43,763 nt of DNA from Bacteroidales bacterium (GCA_012718945.1 JAAYBL010000158.1:1-43763), one strand, 5' to 3'; shown: positions 1 through 9,600, numbered from the stretch's first letter. Notes: generated by a model not told the origin, from the letters alone. Numbers and translations are program-made.

Positions 1-1301
1 CCGGCTTCCACGCAACCGCTGCAGCCCCCGTTACGGGCGTCTTCCAGGCTCTTCCCTTGGTTGAGTAGTTCCTGGATGATGGCGTCGGTGTTGAAGATGG
101 ACGGTTGTCCAAAACCGGTCTTGGTGATTTTGACGGCCCTGTCAATGAACGCGTCGGGATTCTTGTGACTGAGTTGTACCATGGAACTGGGTTGCAGGAG
201 GCGCATTTCCTCGATAACATCCAGCAGCAGAAAACTGACCTCGTTGACAGCATCTTCACCGTTTTCGGTCAGGCCGCCCAGGTTGATGAGGCAGAAGTCG
301 GTGTAGGTGTTGCTTTCCTGAGCCGTGACTCCCACCTTGGGCGGAGATGGGTGATTGTTGAACTTGATCCAGAAGGAATGAAGCAACTCGGTAGCCTCGT
401 CTTTGTTCAAGGTGCCTGCCTCTGTCTCAGCCTTGTAAAAGGGGAAGAGGTGTTGGTCGAGACGCCCTGGATTGAAGGAATCCCAGGGATTGAGTTCAGT
501 GACCACGCCCAGGTGGATAAACCAGTAGTGTTGCAACACTTCGTGGAAACTGCCAGGGGCGTGGGCGGGTACACGGCGGCAAACGGCTGCCATCTGTTTC
601 AGCTCAGCCTTTCGTTTGGCATCGGTTTCGGTTTCAGCCAGTTCATCCAGCTTGTCAGCATGTCGGTTGGCGTAGTGCATCATGGCATCGGCAACGATGA
701 ACATGGCGTCGAGTTCGGCTGTCTTGGCGGCCAGATCCGGGTCTTTGGGGTCGAGGCCCGCTTTGCTGGCTCTGATGTCGGCCTGGATTTCAAGCAAACC
801 TTTACGGAATAGTTTGTAGCCGGCTACCGTATGACCGGGTGCCCGCTGTTCCTGGAATTCGGTGAAAATGCCGGCGTCGTAGGCATCCAGCCAGGCTGGG
901 GTCATGCTGGCCATGACGCGTTCGCGGTTACTACGGCCTTTCCAGAAGGGGATGATGACGTGTTCGAAGTCGCTACGGGTTTGTTCATCCACCCTGAACC
1001 ACACTTTCTCGCGGCTGTTCAGGATATCGAGGTCCTTGAGGGAATGGACGTTAATCTCCGGGTAGGTGGGCGTGGCTTTGGGGGCTGGTCCACGTTCGCC
1101 GACGATGAGTTCACCGTCATTGATGCAGAGGGCTTTGTTGGCCAGCAGGAATTGGAACCATTTGGCCCGTTGAATGGGAACGGGGTCGTTGGCATCAACG
1201 TGGTGTTTGTAAAACTCGGTCAGCAACAGGCCACGTTCCGATGAGATGCGGTTGACGGCATTCAGGCTCTGTGCTCTGAGAGTTTGTATTCTGGGTGTCA
1301 T
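1..1301 (-). CDS. hypD: trans-4-hydroxy-L-proline dehydratase (glycyl radical enzyme), 5' part only
   Basis: Glycyl radical enzyme of the HypD type, which dehydrates trans-4-hydroxy-L-proline to 1-pyrroline-5-carboxylate in anaerobes. The gene reads leftward from ATG 1301 and leaves the window after codon 433, so the C-terminal glycyl-radical loop is not visible. Visible are an N-terminal NDGELIVGE stretch, FTEFQEQRAPGHTV around residues 145-160, WFIHLGVVTELNPWD with PGRLDQHL, and the active-site segment GGCSGCVE, with the thiyl-radical cysteine at C430 and the general base at E432. From memory this follows C. difficile HypD closely along its length and fits it better than pyruvate formate-lyase or the diol and choline lyases. 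The activase gene ends 62 bp upstream on the same strand, so the two are probably co-transcribed. One local difference is a second cysteine, C427, where I recall threonine in the clostridial enzyme. Family assignment is firm; the exact substrate is inferred. Confidence 0.85.
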   Translation of the reverse strand, partial: MTPRIQTLRAQSLNAVNRISSERGLLLTEFYKHHVDANDPVPIQRAKWFQFLLANKALCINDGELIVGERGPAPKATPTYPEINVHSLKDLDILNSREKVWFRVDEQTRSDFEHVIIPFWKGRSNRERVMASMTPAWLDAYDAGIFTEFQEQRAPGHTVAGYKLFRKGLLEIQADIRASKAGLDPKDPDLAAKTAELDAMFIVADAMMHYANRHADKLDELAETETDAKRKAELKQMAAVCRRVPAHAPGSFHEVLQHYWFIHLGVVTELNPWDSFNPGRLDQHLFPFYKAETEAGTLNKDEATELLHSFWIKFNNHPSPPKVGVTAQESNTYTDFCLINLGGLTENGEDAVNEVSFLLLDVIEEMRLLQPSSMVQLSHKNPDAFIDRAVKITKTGFGQPSIFNTDAIIQELLNQGKSLEDARNGGCSGCVEA

Positions 1302-1363
1302 AGGAGTAGGGTGTTGAAATGGGTTTGTTGGAACGGAATGGGTGTTGGATGGCTGTTTTGATA

Positions 1364-2161
1364 TCAGCCACCGATGGTGACGTCGTATCCGGCTTTTTCA
1401 AACCGTTGTTTGAGGGTTTCCAGACTGGATTTCTGCAGGGAGTTAACCCCTTTCAAGGCGTTTTCTTTATTGAAACGGATGTACTTGTGGGCGGCCGTGT
1501 TGTGATAGGGCAACAGGTCCACGCCTAGTGGTTTGTTGGGCAGGGTAGCCAGGAAGGCCAGGGTCTCGGTCAGGTTGGATTCGGTGTAGGTCATGTCGGG
1601 AATGAGGGGCAGCCTGATGCGCAAGTGAGCTCCCATGGCCGACAATCGGCGTAGATTATCCAGTATCAAGCGGTTGTTAGTGCCGGTGTAGTGTTTGTGG
1701 GCAACCGTATCCATGTGCTTGAGGTCGTAGAGAAAAAGATCGGTATGGGCGGCTACGGCTTCCAGGATAGACCAGGAAGCTTGGCCACAGGTGTCCACGG
1801 CCGTGTGGTAGCCTGCCTTATGGCAGGTTTCCAGCATGGCCAGCAAGAAGTCGGGTTGCAGTAAGGGTTCTCCTCCTGAGAAGGTAACCCCACCGCCTGA
1901 GGTGGTCATAAAGACGGCTTCCTTGTCGATTTCCTGCATCACTTCAGCCACCGATGCATGGTGCCCCACCGCTTCCTGGTCGGTAAAGGTGTGGCCGTCT
2001 ATGGTATAGGTTTTGGGCACGTGGATAATGTCCGGGCTGATGCTTTCCGGGTTGTGGCACCAGGCACAGTGCAAGGGGCAACCCTTGAAAAAGACCGTGG
2101 TTCGGATGCCTGGGCCGTCGTGTACGGCAAAACGTTTGATGTCGAAAATGAGACCTTGCAT
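1364..2161 (-). CDS. hypE: glycyl radical enzyme activase (radical SAM), HypD partner
   Basis: Radical SAM activating enzyme that would install the glycyl radical on the downstream dehydratase. The [4Fe-4S]/SAM motif CxxxCxxC is at C28, C32 and C35 (GCPLHCAWC), preceded by the activase signature HDGPGIRTTVFFKGC and followed by the SAM-binding FSGGEPLLQ. I chose ATG 2161 (MQGLIFDIKRF, 265 aa) because activases normally begin here; an in-frame ATG at 2194 would add eleven residues. The protein is of the short PFL-activase type: between the SAM cluster and VTFSGGE there are no cysteines at all, so the extra ferredoxin-like two-cluster insert found in many non-PFL activases is missing. It starts 23 bp after the S9 peptidase stop and ends 62 bp before the dehydratase, which indicates an operon. 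Confidence 0.85.
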   Translation of the reverse strand: MQGLIFDIKRFAVHDGPGIRTTVFFKGCPLHCAWCHNPESISPDIIHVPKTYTIDGHTFTDQEAVGHHASVAEVMQEIDKEAVFMTTSGGGVTFSGGEPLLQPDFLLAMLETCHKAGYHTAVDTCGQASWSILEAVAAHTDLFLYDLKHMDTVAHKHYTGTNNRLILDNLRRLSAMGAHLRIRLPLIPDMTYTESNLTETLAFLATLPNKPLGVDLLPYHNTAAHKYIRFNKENALKGVNSLQKSSLETLKQRFEKAGYDVTIGG

Positions 2162-2184
2162 GGAAGCTGACTTGAAAGATAGGG

Positions 2185-4431
2185 TTATTTCCAAGCTGGG
2201 GGTGTGACGCCCAGCAGGTGTTTGACAAAGAAATCGTAACGTTTGCGTTCGCCGTAGTTGCCGCCCATCGTATGGCCTACGCCAGGTAATACCACCAACT
2301 CAAAGTCCTTGTTGGCTTTGATCAACGCATCGACCACCTGCATGGTGGAGGCAGGATCGACGTTGTCGTCGAGTTCGCCGACTACGAGCATGAGGGGCGC
2401 CTGGAGCTTATGGGCATTGACCACGTTGGAGGCGCGTATGTAACTGCTGTCGATGGGGTAGCCCATCCATTGTTCGTTCCACCAGATCTTGTCCATGCGG
2501 TTGTCGTGGCAGCCGCAGGATGAGTAGGCAGCCTTGTAGAAGTCGCCGTGGTTAAGGACTGCTGTCATGGCTTCCTGTCCGCCAGCTGAGGCGCCGAAGA
2601 TGCCTACCTTGCTGATGTCCATGTAGGGGTATTTTTCAGCGGCGGCCTTGATCCACAGGATGCGGTCGGGGAAGCCGGCGTCTTGCAGGTTCTTGTAGCA
2701 GACACTTTCGAACGCTTTGGAACGGTAGGAGGTGGTCATACCATCCAATTGCACCACGATGAAGCCCAATTCGGCCAGGGGAGACATGTTCCAGTTGAAG
2801 GCACTGAACGTTTTGGGTACATAATGGCTGCCTGGGCCGGAGTAGATGTATTCGATGACGGGGTATTGCTTGTTCGGGTCAAAATTGGAGGGACGATAGA
2901 TCAGTCCCCAGATGTCGGTCTTGCCGTCACGGCCTTTGGCTACAAAGGTTTCAGGGGCTTTCCACCCTTTGGCCACCAAGGCGCTGATGTCGGCTTTTTC
3001 CAGGGGAAGTACGACTTTGCCATCTTTGGAGCTGCGCAGAACGGCCACGGGTGCCATGTCAGTCTTGGAATAGACGTCCACGAGGAATTTGCGGTCTTTG
3101 GAGAACGTGGCGGTGTGCATGCCTTCGGCCGGTGTCAGGCAGGTCAGTCCGCTCCCGTCCAGGTTGATGCGGTAGTAGCGAATCAGGTAGGGGTCTTCGT
3201 TGGGGTAGACACCATTGGCCGTAAACCAGATTTGACCGGCTTTTTCATCCAGGTAGAGGATGTCCCTGACATACCATTCGCCCTTGGTGATTTGCCGCTT
3301 TACCTGAGCTGTAGCCCTATCATAAAGGTAAAGGTGGTTCCAATTGTCCCGCTCGCTCATCCATACGATGTCTTTGCCGTTTTCCATATCGTAACGGTAC
3401 TGGCGGTTGTAGTTGACGTAGGTGTCGCTGGTTTCTTCGATGAGGCAGCGGACTTCTCCGGTCAGGGCTGAGGCTTCAAGTACCCGATAGACCTGGTGGC
3501 CGCGTTGGTTGTATTCGAAGGTGAAATGCTGGCTGTCTTTGTTCCAGCGCAGCTCCTTGAGTTCGTACTGCTGATTGAACAAGTCCATATCGGGAAGAAG
3601 GGCCTGACCGGTCTCAACATTGCAGACCCAGGGGCGTTGTACGTCTAGAGTGTCGCCAGGTTTAGTGTAGGGACGTTTGTGTAATTTGGGTTGCAATTGG
3701 TCTTTGGGAGAGGATTCCACAAAATGGATGTAGCGTTGTTCGGCTGATTGTACCTTCATGGTGAGCAGGTACTTGCTGTCTGGACTCCATTGGAGCCAGG
3801 CTGCGTAGTACAGCTTTTCACAGCCATCGGTGGTGAGGGCTTTTTCACTGCCATCGGCTTTGTTCTTGAGCCAAACATTACCGTCCTTGACATAGGCTTC
3901 CTTGGTACCATCGGGTGAGGCAATGGCCCAACCTGCCCGCATGGGGTCGCGTTCACCCCAGTAACGTTCTCCTCTGTAGCCGCGTCCATTGCGTTGACCC
4001 GGTTCCTTCGCTTGCTTAATCAGGGTGTTCGTTTTGGTGAGGAACAACCATCGGTTGTCTTCAGTCATAAAGGTGAGACTGTCTGCTTTGGTGTTGACCG
4101 TCAGAAAATTGAGTGAAAGATCCTTCTTGGTGACTTCCTTGCCCGTTTGTGCGGTCAGTGCCTTGAGCAGGGCGTTTTCATCAAAGAGGGGTTTACGACT
4201 ACGCTTGTCGGCATCGATCAGGATGTATTCCTTGCCTTCGGGTGCGTTGCGAATGTACCAGAAACGATGGGTGTCACCCAGCCAGTTGGGTTGGACGCCT
4301 GAGTAATAGACGGTTTGCTGATACAGGTTGTTCAATCCGTTGGCGCGTTCGTAATCGGCGGCTGTTCCTTGCGCTTTCAGGCAGGAACAACTCAAGGAGA
4401 ACAGGATGCAGGCAAGCAGAAAGTGTCTCAT
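2185..4431 (-). CDS. secreted S9-family prolyl oligopeptidase / dipeptidyl-peptidase-IV-like
   Basis: Serine peptidase of clan SC, family S9, 748 aa. A hydrophobic signal peptide (residues 1-20, ending near KAQG) points to export. An N-terminal beta-propeller (about 100-460) with WSPD-type blade repeats precedes the alpha/beta-hydrolase domain (about 540-748). The catalytic triad can be placed as S615 in GASAGG, D688 in GELDDNVDP and H720 in PGVGHTMGG, with spacing close to that of human DPP IV. The canonical DPP IV propeller sequence DWVYEEE, which binds the free amino terminus, is not visible, so strict X-Pro dipeptidyl specificity should not be assumed. It is the first gene of a probable operon with the activase and HypD, which suggests feeding proline- or hydroxyproline-containing peptides into the cell. 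A -7-like element lies about 200 bp upstream. Family certain; cleavage specificity inferred. Confidence 0.85.
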   Translation of the reverse strand: MRHFLLACILFSLSCSCLKAQGTAADYERANGLNNLYQQTVYYSGVQPNWLGDTHRFWYIRNAPEGKEYILIDADKRSRKPLFDENALLKALTAQTGKEVTKKDLSLNFLTVNTKADSLTFMTEDNRWLFLTKTNTLIKQAKEPGQRNGRGYRGERYWGERDPMRAGWAIASPDGTKEAYVKDGNVWLKNKADGSEKALTTDGCEKLYYAAWLQWSPDSKYLLTMKVQSAEQRYIHFVESSPKDQLQPKLHKRPYTKPGDTLDVQRPWVCNVETGQALLPDMDLFNQQYELKELRWNKDSQHFTFEYNQRGHQVYRVLEASALTGEVRCLIEETSDTYVNYNRQYRYDMENGKDIVWMSERDNWNHLYLYDRATAQVKRQITKGEWYVRDILYLDEKAGQIWFTANGVYPNEDPYLIRYYRINLDGSGLTCLTPAEGMHTATFSKDRKFLVDVYSKTDMAPVAVLRSSKDGKVVLPLEKADISALVAKGWKAPETFVAKGRDGKTDIWGLIYRPSNFDPNKQYPVIEYIYSGPGSHYVPKTFSAFNWNMSPLAELGFIVVQLDGMTTSYRSKAFESVCYKNLQDAGFPDRILWIKAAAEKYPYMDISKVGIFGASAGGQEAMTAVLNHGDFYKAAYSSCGCHDNRMDKIWWNEQWMGYPIDSSYIRASNVVNAHKLQAPLMLVVGELDDNVDPASTMQVVDALIKANKDFELVVLPGVGHTMGGNYGERKRYDFFVKHLLGVTPPAWK

Positions 4432-4635
4432 AGTGAATTGTTTAGTTGGTTATTAAGGTGCGTGTTGTCAGGATTGATGGCAACAGAACAGTCCAGGTGA
4501 CCGTTTGGACACCTGACAAAAGGGAAGAAGAAGGGATTAGATAATCCAGCACTCGTACAAACCCTTGCCGGATTTGTTCAGTGTATTGATACGTTGTCTG
4601 GATGATGCTCGCATGGGGTACGGCTTGTAACGCGG

Positions 4636-4643
4636 CAAAGATA
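4636..4643 (-). promoter_or_regulatory. -7-like promoter element for the S9 peptidase operon
   Basis: Minus-strand TATCTTTG followed by C matches the Bacteroidota TAnnTTTG consensus. Transcription would begin near 4630, giving an untranslated leader of about 200 nt before the peptidase ATG. No clear -33 TTG is seen, so the call rests on one element. Confidence 0.45.
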
Positions 4644-4696
4644 CAAAAGAATCTTAAACATACACGGTTATGCCCTATTCCGCTGTTTTTTTTTCG

Positions 4697-4704
4697 TACT
4701 TTTG
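4697..4704 (+). promoter_or_regulatory. -7-like promoter element for the SIMPL gene
   Basis: TACTTTTG matches TAnnTTTG and lies 64 bp before ATG 4769, just after a T-tract. No good -33 element is visible. Confidence 0.45.
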
Positions 4705-4768
4705 GATCATTGGCGTTGATGGCCTTCATTCCGGTCTGGCAGCGCTGTCATATTAACTGTATACATTA

Positions 4769-5488
4769 ATGGAAACACAAAGACAAAAGTACCAAGTGGC
4801 GTTCGCCGGCTTGTGCGTTGGATTGGGCCTGGTATTGCTGGGCTTGTTCATTAAAAGTGGCATTACCTCGTTTAAGGCCATGGATAGAATCGTGGCTGTT
4901 AAAGGTTTGTCCGAAAAAGAAGTGGTGGCCGACAGGGTCATCTGGCCATTGATGTATAAGGAGGTCGGTGACGACTTGCAGGCTGTCAATGCAGCCCTGG
5001 TGGCCAAAAACAAAGCTATTGTGGATTTCTTGAAGGCCAACGGGTTGACAGAGGATGAGATCACGCTTTCGGCACCTGAAATCATTGATATGGAGGCGGA
5101 GCGTTACGTGAGCCAAGGGGTACGTTACCGTTACAATGCAACGTCTGTTGTGACCGTTTTTTCCACGCAGGTAGATAAGGTGCGTTTGTTAATGCAGGAT
5201 CAGCGTGAACTACTGAATAAAGGTATAGCCTTGTCGGGTGACGATTACCGCTTTCAAAAACAGTTCTTGTTTACAGGGTTGAACACCATCAAGCCTGAAA
5301 TGATCGAGGAAGCGACCCAAAACGCTAGAGCGGCGGCTGAAAAATTTGCCAAGGATTCGAACAGTAAACTGGGAAAAATCCGCTCGGCCGATCAGGGCCA
5401 ATTCTCCATCAATGACAGGGATGCCAACACGCCCTACATCAAGACGGTACGGGTGGTGACCACCATTAATTATTTTCTGGAGGACTGA
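4769..5488 (+). CDS. SIMPL-domain (DUF541) membrane-anchored protein
   Basis: 239-residue protein of the SIMPL/DUF541 family. One N-terminal membrane segment (about residues 9-27, rich in G, L and V) would anchor it, leaving a periplasmic domain. The typical N-terminal strand of the family, VAVKGLSEKEVVADRVIW, sits at about residues 43-60, followed by the long helix VNAALVAKNKAIVDFLKANGL and a second half ending in a TTINYFLED strand. Family function is poorly defined: members are linked to the envelope and stress. It starts 64 bp after a -7-like element and ends 75 bp before the RND adaptor gene on the same strand, so it may be co-expressed with the pump, but the gap leaves that open. Domain assignment good; role unknown. 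Confidence 0.8.
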   Translation: METQRQKYQVAFAGLCVGLGLVLLGLFIKSGITSFKAMDRIVAVKGLSEKEVVADRVIWPLMYKEVGDDLQAVNAALVAKNKAIVDFLKANGLTEDEITLSAPEIIDMEAERYVSQGVRYRYNATSVVTVFSTQVDKVRLLMQDQRELLNKGIALSGDDYRFQKQFLFTGLNTIKPEMIEEATQNARAAAEKFAKDSNSKLGKIRSADQGQFSINDRDANTPYIKTVRVVTTINYFLED

Positions 5489-5563
5489 CCACTTTCGTTG
5501 TCTATTTTCCATTTTGATTAAACCCTGATGCTCCACAGCGGTCGAAGGGTAAGTTGTTATTCT

Positions 5564-6670
5564 ATGAAATCTACCATCAAATACCTCCTATACATCGGGG
5601 TGCCTTTGCTGTGTGCAGGGGCTGTTTTACTGTATAATAGTGTGTCGGGTAAAGATCCCATGAACACAACGGAACGTTCGTCCGAAATGGGACGTGCCGC
5701 TGGTAAAGGTGGTCCAGGTGGGCCGGGACAGCGTGCGCTGCCCGTATCCGGCCATGTGGTGGCCTATGAAACCGGCGAAAGTGGCCTTACACGCCTTGGT
5801 ACCCTGGTGGCAAATGAGAAGGTTCAGGTAATGAGTGAATTATCCGGCCGTGTCACGGCGGTGAATTTCAACGAAGGCCAGTTTATCCGCAAGGGCACTG
5901 TGCTTGTCAAGCTCAACGACGATGAATTGTTGACCCAGCTCACCAGGGCTGAATATCAGTATACCCTGTTGGAACAACGGCTTCGGCGACAAAAGATTTT
6001 ATTGGAAAAAGACGCAGTGAGTCGTGAAGACTACGACAAAGTGCAGACAGAATTCAACGTGTTGAAACAAGACATTGAGGAATTGAAGATTCGCATTGAC
6101 AAGATGAAGATCAAAGCGCCTTTCGACGGGGTGATCGGATTTCGCCAGGTTAGTGAAGGTGCTTTCCTGCAACCCGGTTCCAACATCGCCGATATGGTGG
6201 ATATGGCTAAATTGAAACTGGAATTCTCCATCCCTGAAAAATACATCGCCTCCAAGTTGGTCGGTACACAAGCGTCTTTTACGGTTGAAGGGGTGAGCCG
6301 TACATTTCAGGCTTCCATCTATGCCATGGATCCTCAGATTGATATTGCCACCCGAACCATCCTGCTCAGAGCACAGTTCGACAATAAAGAAGGCTTGCTT
6401 AAACCTGGTATGTCGGCCAGGGTCACCATCCAAACTGGTAGTAACCAGCGTAGCCTTTTTGTACCCAGTCAGGCTGTCGTGCCCGACGTAAACGGGCGTT
6501 TTGTCTGGCTCCTGAAAGGGGGCAAGGCCTTCCGTTCCTATGTGCAGACGGGCAACCGAACGACAGAGAAACTGGAGATTACAGCCGGTGTTGAGGTTGG
6601 TGATACCCTGCTGACAACGGGTATCATGCAGTTGAAAGAAGATATGCCGGTGATCATCAATAATTTATAA
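5564..6670 (+). CDS. RND efflux periplasmic adaptor subunit (membrane fusion protein)
   Basis: Adaptor (HlyD/AcrA family, 368 aa) linking the inner-membrane RND pump to the outer-membrane channel. An N-terminal hydrophobic segment (about 7-25) is a signal or anchor, followed by an unusual flexible linker GKGGPGGPGQR. The first lipoyl half-motif (NEKVQVMSELSGRVTAVNF) and the second (IKAPFDGVIGFRQVSEG) flank a helical hairpin around residues 125-180, as in AcrA. The beta-barrel and membrane-proximal domains follow (PGMSARVTIQTG). I start at ATG 5564 (MKSTIKYLL), which places the hydrophobic segment correctly; an upstream in-frame ATG at 5528 would add 12 residues without signal character. Only 5 bp separate it from the pump gene, so one operon is almost certain. 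Substrate cannot be told from sequence. Confidence 0.92.
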   Translation: MKSTIKYLLYIGVPLLCAGAVLLYNSVSGKDPMNTTERSSEMGRAAGKGGPGGPGQRALPVSGHVVAYETGESGLTRLGTLVANEKVQVMSELSGRVTAVNFNEGQFIRKGTVLVKLNDDELLTQLTRAEYQYTLLEQRLRRQKILLEKDAVSREDYDKVQTEFNVLKQDIEELKIRIDKMKIKAPFDGVIGFRQVSEGAFLQPGSNIADMVDMAKLKLEFSIPEKYIASKLVGTQASFTVEGVSRTFQASIYAMDPQIDIATRTILLRAQFDNKEGLLKPGMSARVTIQTGSNQRSLFVPSQAVVPDVNGRFVWLLKGGKAFRSYVQTGNRTTEKLEITAGVEVGDTLLTTGIMQLKEDMPVIINNL

Positions 6671-6675
6671 TCACG

Positions 6676-9600
6676 ATGAGTAGTCTTTCTTCCCTCACGA
6701 TCAATAGACCGGTGCTGGCGACCGTGTTGAGTCTGGTTATCGTGATTTTTGGTGCCATCGGTTATGCAGCGTTGGGCGTCAGGGACTACCCCAGTGTGGA
6801 CAATCCCATTATTTCGGTGCGAACCTCGTTTCCGGGTGCCAACGCGGATGTTATTGAAACACAAATTACTGAGCCCTTGGAAGCTGCGGTCAACGGGATA
6901 CCGGGCATCCGTTCCATCTCCAGCTCCAGCCGTGATGGCAGTAGTTTCATCAATGTGGAGTTTACGTTGGAAGTCGATCTTGAGACGGCTGCCAATGACG
7001 TGAGAGACAAGGTTTCAGGAGCCATGCGGCGTTTGCCTCAGGACGTGGATCCGCCTGTCGTGGAAAAGAATGATGCCGATGCGCAACCTATTTACAGCGT
7101 TACTTTACAAAGCGCCACCAGGGATATCATTGACCTGAGTGAATATGCTGAAGTCAATTTCAAGGAGCGGTTGCAAACCATCAGTGGAGTGAGTGCCGTG
7201 AACGTATGGGGTTCCAAGCGGTATTCCATCCGTTTGCGCATGGATCCCATGCTGCTGGCCGCCTATGCCTTGACGCCGCTTGATGTACGACAGGCAGTGA
7301 CCCGTGAAAACATCGAATTGCCGTCCGGTACGGTGGAGGGCTCCACCATGGAGTTGACCGTAAGGACCTTGGGCCGTCTTCGTACGGTGGAAGACTTCAA
7401 CCAACTCATCATCACCAGAAACGGGGAGCGGATCGTCCGTTTTTCCGATATTGGTGTGGCCGAAGTGGATGCCGAAAATACCCGCTCCATTTTGAAAAGG
7501 GACGGTATCCCTATGGTGGCTTGCGTGCTGGTGCCTCAACCAGGAGCCAACTACATTGATATTGTGGACGAGGCTGAAAAGGCGGTGGAGGAATTGAAAA
7601 AGAGCTTGCCTGCTGACATCGAAGTGGGTGTTGGATTTGACAACACCATTTTTATCCGTGAATCCATCGATGAGGTAAAAATGACCATTATCCAGGCTTT
7701 TATACTGGTTGTCTTGATCATCTTCCTTTTCCTGCGCAACTGGCGGACTACCTTGATTCCTATTCTGGCCATCCCCATCTCGTTGATCGGAGCCTTCTTT
7801 GTGATGTACCTGGCTGGCTTTACCATTAATATCCTCACATTGTTGGCGTTGGTATTGGCTATTGGGCTGGTGGTGGACGATGCCATCATTGTGATGGAAA
7901 ACATTTATACCCGCATTGAGAAGGGTGTGCCCCCCAAGGAAGCGGCCATCAAGGGATCCAAAGAAATCTTTTTTGCCATTATTGCTACGACCATTACCCT
8001 GGTGGCTGTCTTTTTCCCCATTATTTTCCTGGAAGGGGTGACGGGACGTTTGTTCAGGGAATTTTCCATCGTGATCGCTGGGGCCGTGGTCATTTCTGCG
8101 TTTGTCGCTCTTACGTTTACGCCCATGATTTCCAGTAAGATGCTGAAAGCCAGTGCCAGTCAAGGCTGGTTCTACCGTGTCACGGAGCCTTTCTTCGTGG
8201 GATTGAACAGGGTCTATCAAAGCAGTCTGGGGGCGTTTATGAAGCGCCGTTGGATAGCACCAGCTTTCCTTGTGGTGGCCTTTGGTGTGATTATTTACCT
8301 CTGGGCCAGGATACCATCGGAAATGGCTCCTCTGGAAGACCGTTCACAGATTACGGTGTCGAGTACAGGGCAGGAGGGTGCCACCTACGATTACATGTTG
8401 CGCTATTCGGATCAACTCTATGATTCATTGGTCAATAAGATACCTGAAAAGGACAAGTTTATGCAGATGGTGGGATTGGGATCGCGCAACCGTTCCAATT
8501 TCCAGATTTCCCTGCTGAGTCCCGACCAGCGAGAACGCTCGCAACAAGAAATTGCTGATGACATTACGCCGTTGGTTTCCACGTTTACAGGGGCAAAAAC
8601 CTTTGTCACGCAGCAACAAACGTTTGGTGGACGACGGGGAGGGATGCCGGTGCAATACGTTATCCAGGCCCGCAACCTTGACTCCTTGAAGTCTGCCTTG
8701 CCGGTCTTCATGGATGCTGTCTATAAAAGCCCCGTTTTTGCCAACGCGGATGAAAATCTCAAATTTACCAAGCCTGAATTGAGCGTGAGCATCAACAGGG
8801 AGAAGGCGTCCATGATGGGTGTCTCCATCCAGAACATCGCGCAAACCTTGCAGTTGACCATGAGTGAGCAACGCATCGGTTATTTTATTCGCAATGGTAA
8901 GCAATATCAGATATTGAGTCAGTTGGACGAGGGACAACGCAACCGTCCTGTCGATTTGGCGAATATTTATGTCAGAAGCGACGCCGGCAATCTGATCCAG
9001 CTGGACAACTTGATTACGATGGAGGAAAGCAGCATGCCCCCTCAACTCTATCGGTACAACCGCTTTGTATCAGCCACTGTATCGGCCTCCCTGGCCAAGG
9101 GGTATACGTTGGGACAAGGTATCACCGAAATGGATAAAATAGCCGATGAGGTGCTCGATCCTGACCATTATTCAACGACCCTGTCCGGTCAGTCCAAAGA
9201 TTTTGTGGAAAGCTCGTCAAGCTTGGTCTTTGCGTTTATGTTGGCGCTTGTCTTGATTTATCTGGTCTTGTCCGCTCAGTTTGAAAGTTTCAGGGATCCG
9301 CTCATCATCATGTTCACCGTACCGTTGGCTTTGTTTGGAGCGTTGTTGTCGATGAAAATGGCTGACCAAACCATGAATATTTTCAGTCAGATCGGCTTGA
9401 TCATGTTGATCGGTCTGGTGTCAAAGAATGGTATATTGATGGTGGAATTTGCCAACCAGCGAAAAATGGCTGGCCTCTCAAAAATGGACGCCATCCTGGA
9501 TTCGGCCAGTTCTCGTTTCAGGCCTATCCTGATGACGAGTTTGTCGACCATTCTGGGTATCTTGCCCATGGTTTTTGCCACTGGAGCCGGTGCTGAAAGC

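Larger units (their letters stand above)
4432..4768. other. divergent intergenic region, no convincing gene
   Basis: 337 bp between the minus-strand S9 peptidase and the plus-strand SIMPL gene. It holds a minus-strand -7-like element (4636-4643), a plus-strand one (4697-4704) and a small inverted repeat CAGGTG/CACCTG (4494-4499 and 4510-4515) inside what would be a long peptidase leader. An open frame of 95 codons on the minus strand has no recognisable features and I do not call it. Confidence 0.6.

Noticed and set aside
105-1244. Two plus-strand open frames (105-812, 831-1244)
   Set aside because: They are opposite the hypD reading frame, which runs unbroken from 1301 to the window edge and matches a known family.
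2683-3471. 262-codon plus-strand open frame within the S9 peptidase
   Set aside because: Antisense shadow of a gene whose catalytic triad and propeller motifs are intact on the other strand.
4442-4729. 95-codon minus-strand open frame in the S9/SIMPL intergenic region
   Set aside because: Contains the predicted promoter elements of both neighbours and shows no signal, domain or typical composition.
7105-8220. 371-codon open frame on the minus strand, antisense to the RND pump
   Set aside because: Lies wholly inside a well-supported pump gene; the translation is rich in H, Q, D and N with no family motif, as expected for a shadow frame.
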